DNA from: Halorientalis salina
Lineage (GTDB): Archaea > Halobacteriota > Halobacteria > Halobacteriales > Haloarculaceae
DNA length: 64,000 nt
NCBI RefSeq assembly: GCF_005049285.1
Contig: NZ_SOSC01000007.1
Coordinates: forward strand, 1 to 64,000
Reading direction: 5' to 3'
Of this stretch, positions 15,763 through 24,774 are shown piece after piece; the stretch's first letter is position 1, and each line of letters starts with the position of its first letter. A program made the translations under genes and the position numbers. The notes below the pieces were generated by a model, which worked only from the letters and a program-made list of their open reading frames with translations, had not been told where the DNA came from and did no database searches.

Positions 15763-16325
15763 GGTCGCTCCTCAAGGCCTTCCGTTCCGTCCTCGATGAG
15801 CGTTCGAATCCGCTCGCGGAACGCTTCGAGACTGTCCGTGTTCTCGATCGTCACGTCCGCGCGCTCCATCACCTCGCCCATCCCGAAGCCGAGTTCCCGC
15901 TCGTCGCGCTCTCGCAGGCTCTCGCCGTCGTCGTCGGTCGCGTCGCGGCCCCGGTCGTCGATGCGCTCGGCGCGCACCTCGAAGGGAGCCTCGATGCTGA
16001 CGAGGAAGAAGTCCTCGCCGAAGCGCTCCCGGAAGGCCTCGAGTTCCACGTCCGACCGGAGCCCGTCGACGAGGACGGTGTCGTGTTCGTCGAGGCGGGC
16101 TTCGAGCATCGGCAGCGACCGCTCGGCGATGGCGGCCGGGCCGTTCTCCTCGCGAAGCGCCTGTGCGATCTTCCCGTGATGGGTCGCGGGATCGAGGTCC
16201 CGGTCACGGCACTCCTGGCGGATGACGTCACCCATGGTGACGACTGGCACGCCGCATTCGCGTGCGACTTCGGCGGCCTCGCCTTTCCCACTGCCCGGGA
16301 GGCCGACGGTCCCGATTACGGTCAT
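15759..16325 (-). CDS. UPF0200 nucleotide kinase (adenylate/dephospho-CoA kinase-like)
   Basis: The 188-aa P-loop protein starts MTVIGTVGLPGSGKGEAA with the Walker A motif at about 8-15. It is of the archaeal UPF0200 family, related to adenylate and dephospho-CoA kinases. The DGLRSDVELE segment and the Arg-rich lid (RIDDRGRDATDDDGESLRER) fit a nucleotide kinase. The ATG at 16325 is chosen because the Walker motif follows closely. It leads the operon with UPF0201 and the HAD protein. The phosphate acceptor is not known. Confidence 0.8.
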   Translation of the reverse strand: MTVIGTVGLPGSGKGEAAEVARECGVPVVTMGDVIRQECRDRDLDPATHHGKIAQALREENGPAAIAERSLPMLEARLDEHDTVLVDGLRSDVELEAFRERFGEDFFLVSIEAPFEVRAERIDDRGRDATDDDGESLRERDERELGFGMGEVMERADVTIENTDSLEAFRERIRTLIEDGTEGLEERP

Positions 16326-16370
16326 TGGCCTCCGGTAGTCGGGACTCGCGCATAAGGCCTGCGCAACCAC

Positions 16371-16520
16371 TTTTTTACTCGTCGGGTTTCCTCGGTCGCC
16401 TCCGGCGACCTGTGGGAACCCTCCTCGCAAAAACCTGGACTAAAAGGCTCCGCGCTCGGGTCTTCGACCCTCACGCGGAGTGAACCGGCGGCCGAAGGCC
16501 GCCGGATGCTTGTCCGCTAC
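16371..16520. repeat. Hairpin-rich intergenic repeat upstream of tRNA-Arg
   Basis: The stretch has GGTCGCCTCCGGCGACC-type and CGGCGGCCGAAGGCCGCCGG-type hairpins. It shares its order of blocks (TTTTTACTCGTCGGG, GGCGACC, GCTCCGCGCTCG, CGCGGAGTGAACCG, CGGATGCTT) with 16819-17003. No gene is seen from 16326 to the tRNA at 16586. Confidence 0.55.
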
Positions 16521-16585
16521 GGGTTCCGTCGACTCGCTGCAGAAACCCGACTCTTTTTGCTGGAGAACGTTTTACGTCGGCCCGA

Positions 16586-16689
16586 GGGCACGTAGCTCAG
16601 TCTGGAAAGAGCGTCGGACTTCTATCACCGAGACGCCAGTGTCGGTGGGAGCCATCCGACGGTCGTGGGTTCAAATCCCATCGTGCCCG
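16586..16689 (+). tRNA. tRNA-Arg (TCT) with intron
   Basis: The acceptor arms GGGCACG (16586-16592) and CGTGCCC (16682-16688) pair fully. The D arm GCTC/GAGC, the anticodon stem TCGGA/TCCGA and the T arm GTGGG/CCCAT around TTCAAAT are all present. The anticodon TCT is at 16621-16623. A 29-nt intron (16625-16653) separates position 37 from 38, the canonical site cut by the archaeal splicing endonuclease at a bulge-helix-bulge. The discriminator is G (16689) and CCA is not encoded. Confidence 0.88.
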
Positions 16690-16800
16690 TGAGTTCTCGC
16701 GGCGCTCACAACGAGCGCCGCGTGACGAATGCTGCAGGTGGCGATTTGAACGAGACCGACGTTCTGCGCCGGAGGCGCATGGTTCTCGGGCGTAGTTCAC

Positions 16801-16817
16801 AATCCCATCGTGCCCGT
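16801..16817 (+). repeat. Copy of the tRNA-Arg 3' end
   Basis: AATCCCATCGTGCCCGT is identical to 16674-16690, the T arm and acceptor end of tRNA-Arg. It lacks the rest of a tRNA. Such a copy is what an integrated element with its att site in this tRNA leaves behind. An inverted 9-bp piece of the T loop (GATTTGAAC) lies before it at about 16742-16750. Confidence 0.6.
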
Positions 16818-16818
16818 C

Positions 16819-17003
16819 CACCTTTTTACTTCGTCGGGTCGCCTCCGGCGACCACTCTCTGCTCACGGGCGCTTCGCGCCCGTTCGCATGGTCAGCGGGA
16901 CCTTCGGTCCCGCCCGACTCGCAAAACGTGGGCGAAAAACCGCTCCGCGCTCGCTCTGCTCGCGCGGAGTGAACCGCCTCACTTCGTTCGGCGGATGCTT
17001 CCG
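16819..17003. repeat. Second copy of the hairpin-rich repeat
   Basis: This is a diverged copy of 16371-16520. It contains GGTCGCCTCCGGCGACC-like, GGGCGCTTCGCGCCC and GCGGGACCTTCGGTCCCGC hairpins and CTCGCTCTGCTCGCGCGGAG. The variation in loops but not stems suggests that structure is kept. No gene is seen. Confidence 0.5.
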
Positions 17004-17004
17004 G

Positions 17005-17027
17005 TTCACTGTCCCATGGTGCCCGTC
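17005..17027 (+). repeat. Decayed third copy of the tRNA 3' end
   Basis: TTCACTGTCCCATGGTGCCC resembles the copy at 16796-16817 more than the tRNA itself. Together with the repeat before it, it suggests tandem duplication of a segment ending in a tRNA tail. Confidence 0.45.
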
Positions 17028-17085
17028 CGAAAACCGTCGATTCTCGTCGAGGACAGTGCGACCGACCAGGGGGTTGTCCTGCGAC

Positions 17086-17481
17086 CTACAGTCGGGGCCG
17101 AATCTCCTCGTTCAGGTACTGAATGCAGTCCTCGACGTCGTTCATGGTGGCGACGTCACCGTCTCGCTGGATCGAAACCAGGAACCCCGCCTTCTGATCG
17201 GACGGTTGCCGCCACGTCAGTATCCAGGCCGAATCGAAGACCCGGACGAACGAGCGCAGTTGCCCGGCGTGGAACTCCTCACCCTGATCCGAGAAACTCA
17301 GCTGTTGAACGATCGTTTCGTCGAGGATGTGTTGTCGCTCCGATAGCTCGTATGCTTCTCTCACGTCGTCCCTGAATTTCGCCTCCGAGGACGTGGCCTC
17401 GAACTGAACGACACACCGGAGATCGGCCCCGACCCGGTCGTACAACTCGTCCCAGACCTCGTCGACGAACTGCGCCTTCAT
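17086..17481 (-). CDS. Conserved-looking hypothetical protein near tRNA-Arg
   Basis: The 131-aa product is an alpha/beta protein with no signal or membrane segment. I recognise no family. Haloarchaeal acidic bias and a full frame suggest it is genuine. It sits next to the tRNA-tail repeats, so it may be part of an islet that entered there. Confidence 0.6.
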   Translation of the reverse strand: MKAQFVDEVWDELYDRVGADLRCVVQFEATSSEAKFRDDVREAYELSERQHILDETIVQQLSFSDQGEEFHAGQLRSFVRVFDSAWILTWRQPSDQKAGFLVSIQRDGDVATMNDVEDCIQYLNEEIRPRL

Positions 17482-17714
17482 ATATACAGTATCGTGTGAG
17501 TGACCGGTTTAGTCCTTTGGCCGATAGATCGAACTCACCTCCGATATACAGGTGCGAACCCACGTTTGCTGTGGGGGAAATCAACTATACCTCGCCAGGA
17601 TCACTCGCGTATTTGCTTTGCAGCCGTGAGTATCGTTTCCGAGAGCCACTACCTAACAGGATTGGTGTCAGTGGTATGTGTGGGAGAACCAATACGTAAC
17701 TACGGAGTTTCCCC

Positions 17715-19679
17715 ATGTCCGGAGATTTCATCGACCGATTGCTCGGCCGCAGTACGGAGCCCGATACCGGTTCGTCGCCGACCGGCGGGGCGGTTTCGGG
17801 GTCGGAACCGCTGTTGGAGAGGTACGACCCGCAACTCGACCGGCTCGCGTCGCTCACGGGCGAACCGGACCTGACGACTGGTACCCATTCCCACCTCACT
17901 GATCCGCTCGGTGTCGACCGGGAGACGGTGCGTGAGCAGGCGCGGACGTACCGCGACCACGGCGTCTCCGCCGACGGTTTCCTGGCATCCTACGGCGTCG
18001 TCACGGATGCGCTGGTCTCGGCGGCGTTCGACGAGGTCCGTGAGGCGGTCGAGACCGACGAGGCGGCCGCGGCGGTCGACCGGGCAGAGTCACGACTCGG
18101 CAACGCACTGGGGGAGACGCTCGACTCGATGCGCGTCGGGGTCACGGCGTACGACGGGCAGCCAACCGCGACCGACGGCGGTGCCGTCTCGACGTCGACG
18201 GTTGGCGGCGAGACGGATTACGCCGCCGGACCCGACGACGCCGGCGGGAGCCCTATCGATGCGATCCCGATCGATACCGAACGGCTCCTCGACCACGTCG
18301 GGACCTGTCTCTTCGTGCTCGATGCCGACGGCGATATCGTCCTCTGGAACAGCGGGGCCGAGGAGCTGACCGGGGTCACCGCCGAGGCGGCCGCCGAGGT
18401 CGAGATGGCCAGCGAGGCGTTCTACCACGACGGGCGACGCGGGCAGACGCTCGCGGACAAGGTGCTGGACGCACCGGAGAACGCCGACGAGGCGTACGGC
18501 GTCCCGACGGTCGACGACGTCGAGTACACGCTCTATCGCGACCGGAGTACGATGGCCGACGCCGAGGGCGAGGATCGTCACATCTCCTTTAGCGCCGCCC
18601 CGCTGTACGAGGGGGACGAACTGGTCGGTGCCGTCGAGATGGTGCAGGATCGCACCGAGGACACCGTCCGCCGCGAGCGAACGACCGACCTCCTCATGGA
18701 ACTGCAATCGACGATCGAAGCCATCCATGACGGCGAGTACGACGCGCGCGCCTCCTTCGAGCACGAGGGGCGTGTCGACGAGGAACTGCTGTCGGTCGTC
18801 GACTCGCTCAACGCCATGGCCGGCCAGTTCGAACTCCTGGCGACGGAGGTCCGCGAGGAGGTGGCGGCGTTACACGAGGACTCCGAGACGGTCGCGGACC
18901 GATCCGTCCAGATCAGTCAGTCCACCGGTGAACAGACCGAGACGATGCACCAGCTCTCGGCGGAGATCTCGAACCTCTCGGCCACCGTCGAGGAGGTCGC
19001 CTCCAGCGCGAGTCAGGTCGATGCGACCAGTGATCGGGCCGAAGACCTCGCCGTCGAGGGCCAGGAGTCGGCCGAGACGGCGGTCGACCTGATGGAAGAC
19101 GTCGAGGATTCGGCCGACGTGGTCCGCGACGACGTCACGCACCTCCAGGACCGCATCACGGAGATCAACGACATCGTCGAGGTGATCAACGACATCGCCG
19201 ACCAGACGAACATCCTGGCGCTGAACGCCTCCATCGAGGCGGCCCGTGCCGGCGAGGCCGGCGAGGGGTTCGCCGTCGTCGCCGAGGAGGTCAAGGCACT
19301 CGCCGAGCGCTCTCAGCAAAACGCCACGGAGATCGAGGCGCTCATCGACGGCATCCAGTCCGACACCGACGAGACGGTCTCGAACCTCGAGACGACGACC
19401 CACCACATCAGCGATGTCATCGAGCAGGTCGAGGAGGCCATGGACCGCCTCGCCGACATCACCGACGCCGTCAGCGAGACGTCGGCGGGGATCCAGGAGG
19501 TCGCCGACGCGACCGACGAGCAGGCGGCCTCCACCGAGGAGGTCGCCAGCATGATCGACGAAGCCGCGGACCAGGCCGAAACCATCGCGGCCGATATCGA
19601 CGAGATCGCCGACGCCAATCGCCAGCAAAAGGAGCGAGCGGACGACATCCGGGCGATGATCGCAGACCAGTCGTTCTAG
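17715..19679 (+). CDS. Soluble PAS-domain methyl-accepting transducer
   Basis: The 654-aa protein has no membrane segment, so it senses inside the cell. An N-terminal helical region (about 30-150) is followed by a PAS domain (about 190-315: [20 protein letters not shown]), a linker/HAMP-like region (325-380) and a long coiled-coil signalling domain. The signalling tip contains [18 protein letters not shown] and [16 protein letters not shown], typical of chemoreceptors that bind CheW/CheA. The stimulus is not evident; PAS domains may bind a flavin, haem or small molecule. The gene converges on eIF6 with a 4-nt overlap. Confidence 0.9.
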   Translation: MSGDFIDRLLGRSTEPDTGSSPTGGAVSGSEPLLERYDPQLDRLASLTGEPDLTTGTHSHLTDPLGVDRETVREQARTYRDHGVSADGFLASYGVVTDALVSAAFDEVREAVETDEAAAAVDRAESRLGNALGETLDSMRVGVTAYDGQPTATDGGAVSTSTVGGETDYAAGPDDAGGSPIDAIPIDTERLLDHVGTCLFVLDADGDIVLWNSGAEELTGVTAEAAAEVEMASEAFYHDGRRGQTLADKVLDAPENADEAYGVPTVDDVEYTLYRDRSTMADAEGEDRHISFSAAPLYEGDELVGAVEMVQDRTEDTVRRERTTDLLMELQSTIEAIHDGEYDARASFEHEGRVDEELLSVVDSLNAMAGQFELLATEVREEVAALHEDSETVADRSVQISQSTGEQTETMHQLSAEISNLSATVEEVASSASQVDATSDRAEDLAVEGQESAETAVDLMEDVEDSADVVRDDVTHLQDRITEINDIVEVINDIADQTNILALNASIEAARAGEAGEGFAVVAEEVKALAERSQQNATEIEALIDGIQSDTDETVSNLETTTHHISDVIEQVEEAMDRLADITDAVSETSAGIQEVADATDEQAASTEEVASMIDEAADQAETIAADIDEIADANRQQKERADDIRAMIADQSF

Positions 19680-20341
19680 TCGATGTACCCGAGTGCGGAC
19701 TCGATGCGGCCCAGTTCCGGGCCGGTCGTGTCCTGGCCGACGACGTAGCCGTGTTCGTTGGCGAGCAGTCCCGACCCGACGAGTGCCCCGCCGTAGTTGA
19801 TCGTCCCGATGTCGGCGGGGACGTCGAGCAGTTCTTCGAGGAAGTCCAGCTCCTCGTCGGTCGATTTCGGGTGACAGAGCACCCCGCGGTCGGTCGCGAC
19901 GGCGGCGGTGCCGACGGTCCGGACGCCCGCGAGCGTCCCGCGTTCGACGGGCACGTCGAGAGCGTCCTTGACCGCCTGGACGGCCTCACGGGAGAGATCC
20001 GGGTGGACGTACGCGCCGCTGTCGTTGGCCAGGACGACGTTCCCGGCCGCGTTGATCCGTCCCGGGAGCTCGGTGACGGGCAGGTCACACCCCTCGGCGA
20101 TGCGCTCGCGTTCCATCTCGGAGACGCGGCTGCTGACCAGCAGGCCGTTGTCGTTTCCGGTTGCGAGCGCGCCGACCGTTCCCGACCCGCCGACGGTCGT
20201 GGAGATCGCCGGCACACCGAGTTCCTCGGCGACGTCCGCACGGACCGTCTCGTCGATGTCCGGTCGGACGAGCAGACACTCGTCGGTGGCCCGTGCGAAG
20301 ACGCCGACGTACGCCGAACCGGCGAAGGCCGCGCGAAGCAA
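19676..20341 (-). CDS. eif6: Translation initiation factor aIF6
   Basis: The 221-aa protein has the repeated beta-alpha units of eIF6/aIF6: it starts [20 protein letters not shown] and carries [19 protein letters not shown] and [14 protein letters not shown] repeats. aIF6 binds the large ribosomal subunit and stops it joining the small subunit early. Its gene follows L39e and L31e on the same strand with a 2-nt gap to L31e, the classical archaeal L39e-L31e-eIF6 operon. Confidence 0.95.
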   Translation of the reverse strand: MLRAAFAGSAYVGVFARATDECLLVRPDIDETVRADVAEELGVPAISTTVGGSGTVGALATGNDNGLLVSSRVSEMERERIAEGCDLPVTELPGRINAAGNVVLANDSGAYVHPDLSREAVQAVKDALDVPVERGTLAGVRTVGTAAVATDRGVLCHPKSTDEELDFLEELLDVPADIGTINYGGALVGSGLLANEHGYVVGQDTTGPELGRIESALGYID

Positions 20342-20343
20342 AG

Positions 20344-20619
20344 CTATGCCGTCTCTGCTTCGACGACGCTCTCGCCCTCTTCCTCGAAGCGGGCAGCGCG
20401 TACGCGGACCTTGCTCGGCGGCTTCTTCTGGCCTCGCGACCAGACCTCCTCGTTGATCGACGTGTCGAGGCGGACGTCGTCTTCAGGGACGTTGAAGTTC
20501 GTCGCGAGGTGCTCGCGGATGAGCGACATCGCTTTGCCGGCGCGTTCGTGTTTCGCGGTCGCGTTGACGTCACGGAGCGGGACGGTGATGACCCGCTCTT
20601 CGAAATCACCTGCGCTCAT
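20344..20619 (-). CDS. rpl31e: Ribosomal protein L31e
   Basis: The 91-aa product matches archaeal L31e in length and in the segment [20 protein letters not shown], with a long acidic C-terminus as usual in halophiles. It belongs to the large subunit near the exit tunnel. Its first base is the last base of the L39e stop codon, so the two genes are coupled. Confidence 0.95.
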   Translation of the reverse strand: MSAGDFEERVITVPLRDVNATAKHERAGKAMSLIREHLATNFNVPEDDVRLDTSINEEVWSRGQKKPPSKVRVRAARFEEEGESVVEAETA

Positions 20620-20771
20620 TATTCGTCCGTGTCACTGCTGCGCCAGTTGCGGCGCTGGGGGTTTCGCGAGACGTCGCGGTCGGTCTTCATCATGATCCAC
20701 GCCGGCACGCGGCAGTTCTGCCGGTCTTTCTTGGCGAGGCGCTTTTTCTTGGCCTTCGACTTCTTACCCAT
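20619..20771 (-). CDS. rpl39e: Ribosomal protein L39e
   Basis: The 50-aa product is typical L39e: it starts [20 protein letters not shown] and contains [10 protein letters not shown]39e lies in the exit tunnel of the large subunit. It is the first gene of the operon with L31e and eIF6. The ATG at 20771 gives the family's usual length; longer upstream frames are spurious. Confidence 0.95.
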   Translation of the reverse strand: MGKKSKAKKKRLAKKDRQNCRVPAWIMMKTDRDVSRNPQRRNWRSSDTDE

Positions 20772-20796
20772 AGTGCGCCCACCTTCTCCGCCGGCG

Positions 20797-20802
20797 CTTA
20801 AA
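20797..20802 (-). promoter_or_regulatory. TATA box of the L39e-L31e-eIF6 operon
   Basis: On the minus strand, TTTAAG lies 26-31 nt before the ATG, right for a leaderless haloarchaeal transcript. A second AT-rich patch (near 20948-20960) is too far away to serve this start directly. Confidence 0.55.
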
Positions 20803-21354
20803 TTTGTGTTCTTTTCGCCCTCCCCGCCTCCGCCGGAGCATCCCCGGTCGAACGGTGGGTCCGGCCCCTGCACCAGTCGGTTCGCCGCGTCTCGGGGATC
20901 GGCCCACGATTCGACGAAACGAGTCTCAACGCTGATATTTGGGGCGTAGAATATATATACACCGCTCCGCAACCATCTGGTACTGGCACACGGCGTGCCA
21001 CCCCCCACAACCGCTTTCGAGCGGTTTCCCCCCCCACCCACCCCCTACGTTTTCGGAGTGATCGACCGAGAAGCGATCGCTATCGCTGGGCCTCGGAGTT
21101 CGTTCCTGCCGACGAATCCTCGTCGATAATCACGACTTCGGTTCGACGGAGTGCCGTCTCACGCTTGGATACACGAGAACTGGAGAACGACGGCGGCGAC
21201 GTGTGGCGTGCCACCCTTCTGCGCTCCCCCGAGCGCGTACCGTCGGCGTCCCCCCGAACGCCGCGGCGATGGTCGCCCGGCCTCTGCCGGGTTATCTACT
21301 TCCACGTGCGCTTCCCGAGTGTATCCACTGCCGGATATACACCCGCCTTTTTAC
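20803..21354. other. Non-coding stretch between ribosomal operon and IS
   Basis: I see no gene over these 550 bases. Features are an AT-rich ATATATATA patch near 20950, a short hairpin CCGCTTTCGAGCGG (about 21012-21028) followed by a C-run, and mixed low-complexity DNA. An RNA gene is possible but I cannot support one. Confidence 0.35.
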
Positions 21355-21433
21355 CAGAATGTAGGCGAGAATGCCCCGTCCTCAAGGAGCGACCAGAGGG
21401 AGCGAGTAGGGCGGGGATGAATCGCCGTATCCT

Positions 21434-22768
21434 ATGCAAACAATTAAGCTGCTATCGGCCTGTAATCAGGGCGCGGCGATGGAATACACACACCGCTACT
21501 GCGCCCACCCGCCAAGTGAGGTAGCGGCGGAACTCGAACGGCATATCGACATCCATCGTCAAGCCTACAACTACACCCGCTACGAGTACGAAGATCTGCC
21601 CGATGACACAGACACTATCGGCAGTGCGTACAAACACCATAAGCGTCTCAAACCGTGGAAAGATGAGTTCCCGGTGTTCGGTGAGGTTCACTCGAAAGCC
21701 CTCCAGAGGACAGTTACACGGTTCTACGATAACCTCAGCAACCTGAAAGACAGGAAAGACGCCGGGTACAACGTCGGGTGGTTGAAGTGGAAGGCACCGC
21801 GAGAGTTTCAGAGTATGACGTATTCGCAGTCTGGCTTCGAACTCAAAAACACGAGTGGCCAGACCGCGACACTGTGGCTCTCCAAAATCGGTGACATTCC
21901 ACTCACGTATCACCGCGACATACCCGATGAAGCAGTAATTAAAGAAGTCACGGTCAAACACGAACCCACCGGAGAATGGTTCGTCTCCTTTGCACTTGAC
22001 GTGGATGAGGAACACCTCCCCGAGAAACAGCCGGTCGATGAGTTAGAAGCGGTGGATTGTGTGGGTGTTGACCTCGGCATCCTCAACTACATTCATACGA
22101 GTGACGGCCTCTCAGTCGAGAAGTTGGAAATAGAAGCCGAGTACGAACGCCTACGGAAAGCCCAGCGAACCTTGTCACGGCGAGAACAGGGCAGGGAGAA
22201 CTGGGAGAAACAACGAAAACGGGTTGCGTCCATCAAGCGTCGTATCCGGCGAAAAGTCCTTGATTTCCAGCATAAACTTTCGACGTGGCTGGTCACTGAG
22301 TACGACGCGGTGTTCGTTGAGGATTTGGACGTGAAGCGGATGCTGGAAGGCAGTCAGAATGCTCAGAACAAGCAGGATGCAGCGTGGCGACAATTCATCC
22401 AACTGTTAGAGTACAAAGCCGACCTGCATGGGTGTCACGTCCGGCAGGTCAACCCAGAAAACACCACCAAGATGTGTAGCGAGTGCGGTGTGAAAACGGA
22501 CAAACCGCTGTGGGTGCGCGAACACAGTTGTCCGTCGTGTGGGTTTGAACTTGACCGTGACTGGAACGCCGCACTCAACGTCTTAGAACGTGGATTGCGA
22601 AAGTTAGGGCTGGGACAGTCCGAAGTACAACGCCTGCTGGAGACTGGAGCCGCTGTGGAGCAGACTCACCGGGAGTCTGTTTCTGCAAGTTCCGTCGTTG
22701 AAGCAGGAAGTCCGACGCGAGAGCAAGGAAGCCCCGACCTCAAGGAAGCGGCGGTAGCCGCTGAGTAG
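21434..22768 (+). CDS. tnpB: TnpB RNA-guided nuclease of the IS element
   Basis: The 444-aa protein has an N-terminal helical region, a RuvC-like nuclease with the catalytic triad VGVDLGI (Asp near 218), FVEDLDV (Glu near 294) and DRDWNAALN (Asp near 376), and a zinc finger CSECG/CPSCG in between. TnpB proteins are RNA-guided endonucleases (omega-RNA from the element's right end) that help the element persist. The frame is complete. Another ATG at 21479 could be the start. The 3' end of the gene overlaps the right-end hairpin, where the guide RNA is expected. Confidence 0.9.
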   Translation: MQTIKLLSACNQGAAMEYTHRYCAHPPSEVAAELERHIDIHRQAYNYTRYEYEDLPDDTDTIGSAYKHHKRLKPWKDEFPVFGEVHSKALQRTVTRFYDNLSNLKDRKDAGYNVGWLKWKAPREFQSMTYSQSGFELKNTSGQTATLWLSKIGDIPLTYHRDIPDEAVIKEVTVKHEPTGEWFVSFALDVDEEHLPEKQPVDELEAVDCVGVDLGILNYIHTSDGLSVEKLEIEAEYERLRKAQRTLSRREQGRENWEKQRKRVASIKRRIRRKVLDFQHKLSTWLVTEYDAVFVEDLDVKRMLEGSQNAQNKQDAAWRQFIQLLEYKADLHGCHVRQVNPENTTKMCSECGVKTDKPLWVREHSCPSCGFELDRDWNAALNVLERGLRKLGLGQSEVQRLLETGAAVEQTHRESVSASSVVEAGSPTREQGSPDLKEAAVAAE

Positions 22769-22783
22769 GTCGGGGTAGTTCAC
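22560..22783 (+). ncRNA. Expected omega-RNA (reRNA) region of tnpB
   Basis: By analogy with studied TnpB elements, the guide RNA scaffold overlaps the last part of tnpB and the right-end hairpin, with the guide being the flanking DNA. Here the flank is the end of the ZIP gene. Boundaries are inferred, not read from the sequence. Confidence 0.4.
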
Positions 22784-23589
22784 ACGAACGCCAGCGGCAC
22801 CATCACGAGCACGCCGACGACGAGTCCCGAGACGAGTTCCCGGTAGCCCCGACCGGGGAGTCCCGAGCCGTGCTCCAGGGCTTCGGGGATGAACTCCGAG
22901 AGGACCAGATACACCATCGCGCCGGCGGCGAAGCCGAAGCCGGCGGGCAGGAACTCCCGGGCGATGCGGACGAAGTAGAACGCGAGCACCGCGCCGATGG
23001 GCTGGGGGAGGCTCGAAAACACCGCCCACCAGACCATCTTCCAGTTCGAGACGCCCATCGACCGCAGCGGGATGGAGATCGCCAGTCCTTCCGGGACGTT
23101 GTGGATGGAGATGGCGACGGTCATGAAGATCGCGAGGACGGGCACGACGAACGGCCCGAACTCGAGGCCGCCGGCGAGGTTCAACTCCGCGAAGGAGACG
23201 CCGACGGCGACCCCCTCCGGGAAGCTGTGGACCGTCAGCACGCCCAGAATGAGCACCAGCTTCTGGAAGTCGGCTTCCTCGTACTCTCTGGGGTCGAAGT
23301 GGTGGTCCGAGATGAGGCGGTTGGCGACGACGACCAGGACGACGCCCGCGAGCAACCCGGCGACCATCAGGTAGTAGTCGAACCGGCCGTCGGCCTCGGC
23401 CAGTCCCTCCATGACGAGCCCGAAGGTCGACGCCGAGACCATGATGCCCGACGCCAGCCCCCACAGCCCGACCTGGAGCCGGTCGCTCACCTCGTCGATG
23501 AAAAAGAACGGAAACGCCCCGATTCCCGTCGCCAGCGCCGTGATGAATCCCGCGACGAACACCAACACCAGATTCGCCAGCAGTCCCAT
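22780..23589 (-). CDS. ZIP-family metal transporter
   Basis: The 269-aa protein has about eight membrane helices and the two ZIP signatures HSFPEG (about 141-146) and HNVPEG (about 183-188), whose His and Glu residues bind the metal. An acidic/His-containing loop (DHHFDPREYEE) lies between. ZIP proteins import Zn, Fe or Mn. A DtxR/IdeR-like inverted repeat about 55-70 nt upstream suggests control by metal. The stop codon touches the right end of the IS, which probably inserted just after the gene. Confidence 0.9.
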   Translation of the reverse strand: MGLLANLVLVFVAGFITALATGIGAFPFFFIDEVSDRLQVGLWGLASGIMVSASTFGLVMEGLAEADGRFDYYLMVAGLLAGVVLVVVANRLISDHHFDPREYEEADFQKLVLILGVLTVHSFPEGVAVGVSFAELNLAGGLEFGPFVVPVLAIFMTVAISIHNVPEGLAISIPLRSMGVSNWKMVWWAVFSSLPQPIGAVLAFYFVRIAREFLPAGFGFAAGAMVYLVLSEFIPEALEHGSGLPGRGYRELVSGLVVGVLVMVPLAFV

Positions 23590-23644
23590 GTTCGTCCCGG
23601 ACTTGGCCCCCGCCCGGCTTAAGAATTATCACCAGCCTGATTGT

Positions 23645-23659
23645 TTTGGGTGGCCTAAA
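23645..23659. promoter_or_regulatory. DtxR/IdeR-like operator of the ZIP gene
   Basis: TTTGGG-TGG-CCTAAA is an inverted repeat with one mismatch, close to the TTAGGC/GCCTAA half-sites of DtxR-family regulators. It lies in the ZIP promoter. The same kind of site, as a perfect repeat, precedes sufS at 27493-27506. Confidence 0.5.
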
Positions 23660-23812
23660 TCCGGGGACGGTCCAGCGGCGACTGGACGTTCGTCCACGGG
23701 AAAGCCCCGACCTAAAACGTCCTTAGTCCCCTACCCGATGTGCGATGAGTACAATCCAGTTTTCTGGCCTAGTACCGTACGTTTATGTAGTAGTTTCGCC
23801 GAACAGCAAGTG

Positions 23813-24085
23813 ATGTCAAAAGCTAAATCGAGTACAACTGGAAGAACGTTCACTGTCGTGGACGCGATGGATGCGACCGGGCGGCTGACCGTTCGGGCGG
23901 CGGCGACGGGCGAGACCTACGAGGTCGTCGACTTCGTAGACGAACTGGTACGCGAGCGGGTCAAGACCCTCTCGCCGGGGAGCACGGTCCAGTTGGAGGT
24001 GACGCCGTGTGCGAGCAGCGAGCGGGGCTGTACGGTCACGCGTGTGCTCCCTGCGACGCCGCTCGGTCCGCTCGGGGCCGACTGA
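23813..24085 (+). CDS. Small haloarchaeal hypothetical protein
   Basis: The 90-aa product is a beta-rich single domain (TFTVVDAMDATGRLTVRAAA, YEVVDFVDELVRERVKTL, VQLEVTPC) with two Cys residues, C66 and C73. It resembles small haloarchaeal DUF proteins that I cannot name with certainty. The ATG at 23813 is chosen because upstream codons lose the coding bias. Confidence 0.6.
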   Translation: MSKAKSSTTGRTFTVVDAMDATGRLTVRAAATGETYEVVDFVDELVRERVKTLSPGSTVQLEVTPCASSERGCTVTRVLPATPLGPLGAD

Positions 24086-24094
24086 CCGGTCTAG

Positions 24095-24652
24095 TTAGAG
24101 TTCGAACCGTTCGAGCGTCGCGTACTCGGGACCGTCCTCGGTGAGTTCGCTCTCGGTGAGTTGGACCTCCTCGACGTCCAGGGTCCCCGCTGTCGGGTCT
24201 TCCTCCTGCACTGTCTGCTGGACCTGTTCTTTCCCGCCAGCGTGTTCCATCCGCGCGAGGGTGACGTGTGGCGTGAAGTCGTGGTCGCTCTCCTCGAAGC
24301 CCAACTCGACCACGCGGGGCTCGATGGCGGCCTGGAGCGCGGTCATCTCCTCACTGCCCGCCTCGACGCCGAGCCAGATCACGCTGATGTAGTCGAGCGA
24401 CGGGAACACGCCGAGCCCGCCGAACTCGGCGGTGAAGGGGCCGACGCCGGCCTCCGCGACAGCGTCGTCGAGCGCCTCGACGATGTCCTCGACCCGGTGT
24501 GAGGGCGCGTCGCCGAGGAACTGCAACGTGACGTGGGCCTGTTCCGGGTCGGTCATCTTCAGGCCGGGCACGTCCGAGAAGCGGTCCTGTAGATCGGCGA
24601 CTTCCTCGCCGAGTCCGTCGAGGTCGATGCTGACGAACAGACGCTTGCCCAT
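24095..24652 (-). CDS. thpR: RNA 2',3'-cyclic phosphodiesterase
   Basis: The 185-aa 2H phosphoesterase has the two signature motifs HVTLQFLG (about 41-48) and HVTLARM (about 124-130). Members open 2',3'-cyclic phosphates on RNA and were first linked to tRNA ligation. The length matches ThpR/LigT. It stands alone on the minus strand and converges with the small gene at 23813-24085. Confidence 0.92.
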   Translation of the reverse strand: MGKRLFVSIDLDGLGEEVADLQDRFSDVPGLKMTDPEQAHVTLQFLGDAPSHRVEDIVEALDDAVAEAGVGPFTAEFGGLGVFPSLDYISVIWLGVEAGSEEMTALQAAIEPRVVELGFEESDHDFTPHVTLARMEHAGGKEQVQQTVQEEDPTAGTLDVEEVQLTESELTEDGPEYATLERFEL

Positions 24653-24774
24653 AGGCGTGGTACCGTCGGTTCGGGCTTGAAGCCATCGGCGAGCGGTCAG
24701 TGCGGTCGTCGAACCGTTCGGTGGCTCGGTCGGGGACGTAGCCCTTAACCGGCTCCCCGACTAAACCGGGGTAC

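Larger units (their letters stand above)
21355..22783 (+). mobile_element. TnpB-only IS200/IS605-group element (IS1341-type)
   Basis: The element has one gene, tnpB, and no tnpA, so it needs a transposase from elsewhere. Its ends hold matching hairpins: CCCCGTCCT/AGGGCGGGG at 21374-21416 and CCCCGACCT/AGGTCGGGG at 22732-22775, each with CTCAAGGA and GAGTAGG in the same places. The left edge is inferred from TTAC at 21351-21354, the right from TTCAC near 22779-22783. IS200/IS605 elements make no target duplication, in line with what is seen. The exact ends are uncertain by a few bases. Confidence 0.75.

Noticed and set aside
16371-17003. Possible CRISPR array
   Set aside because: Hairpin units differ in length and sequence, with no regular repeat-spacer pattern and no cas genes nearby.
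20803-21354. 7S or RNase P RNA gene
   Set aside because: No conserved core of either RNA could be recognised in this stretch.
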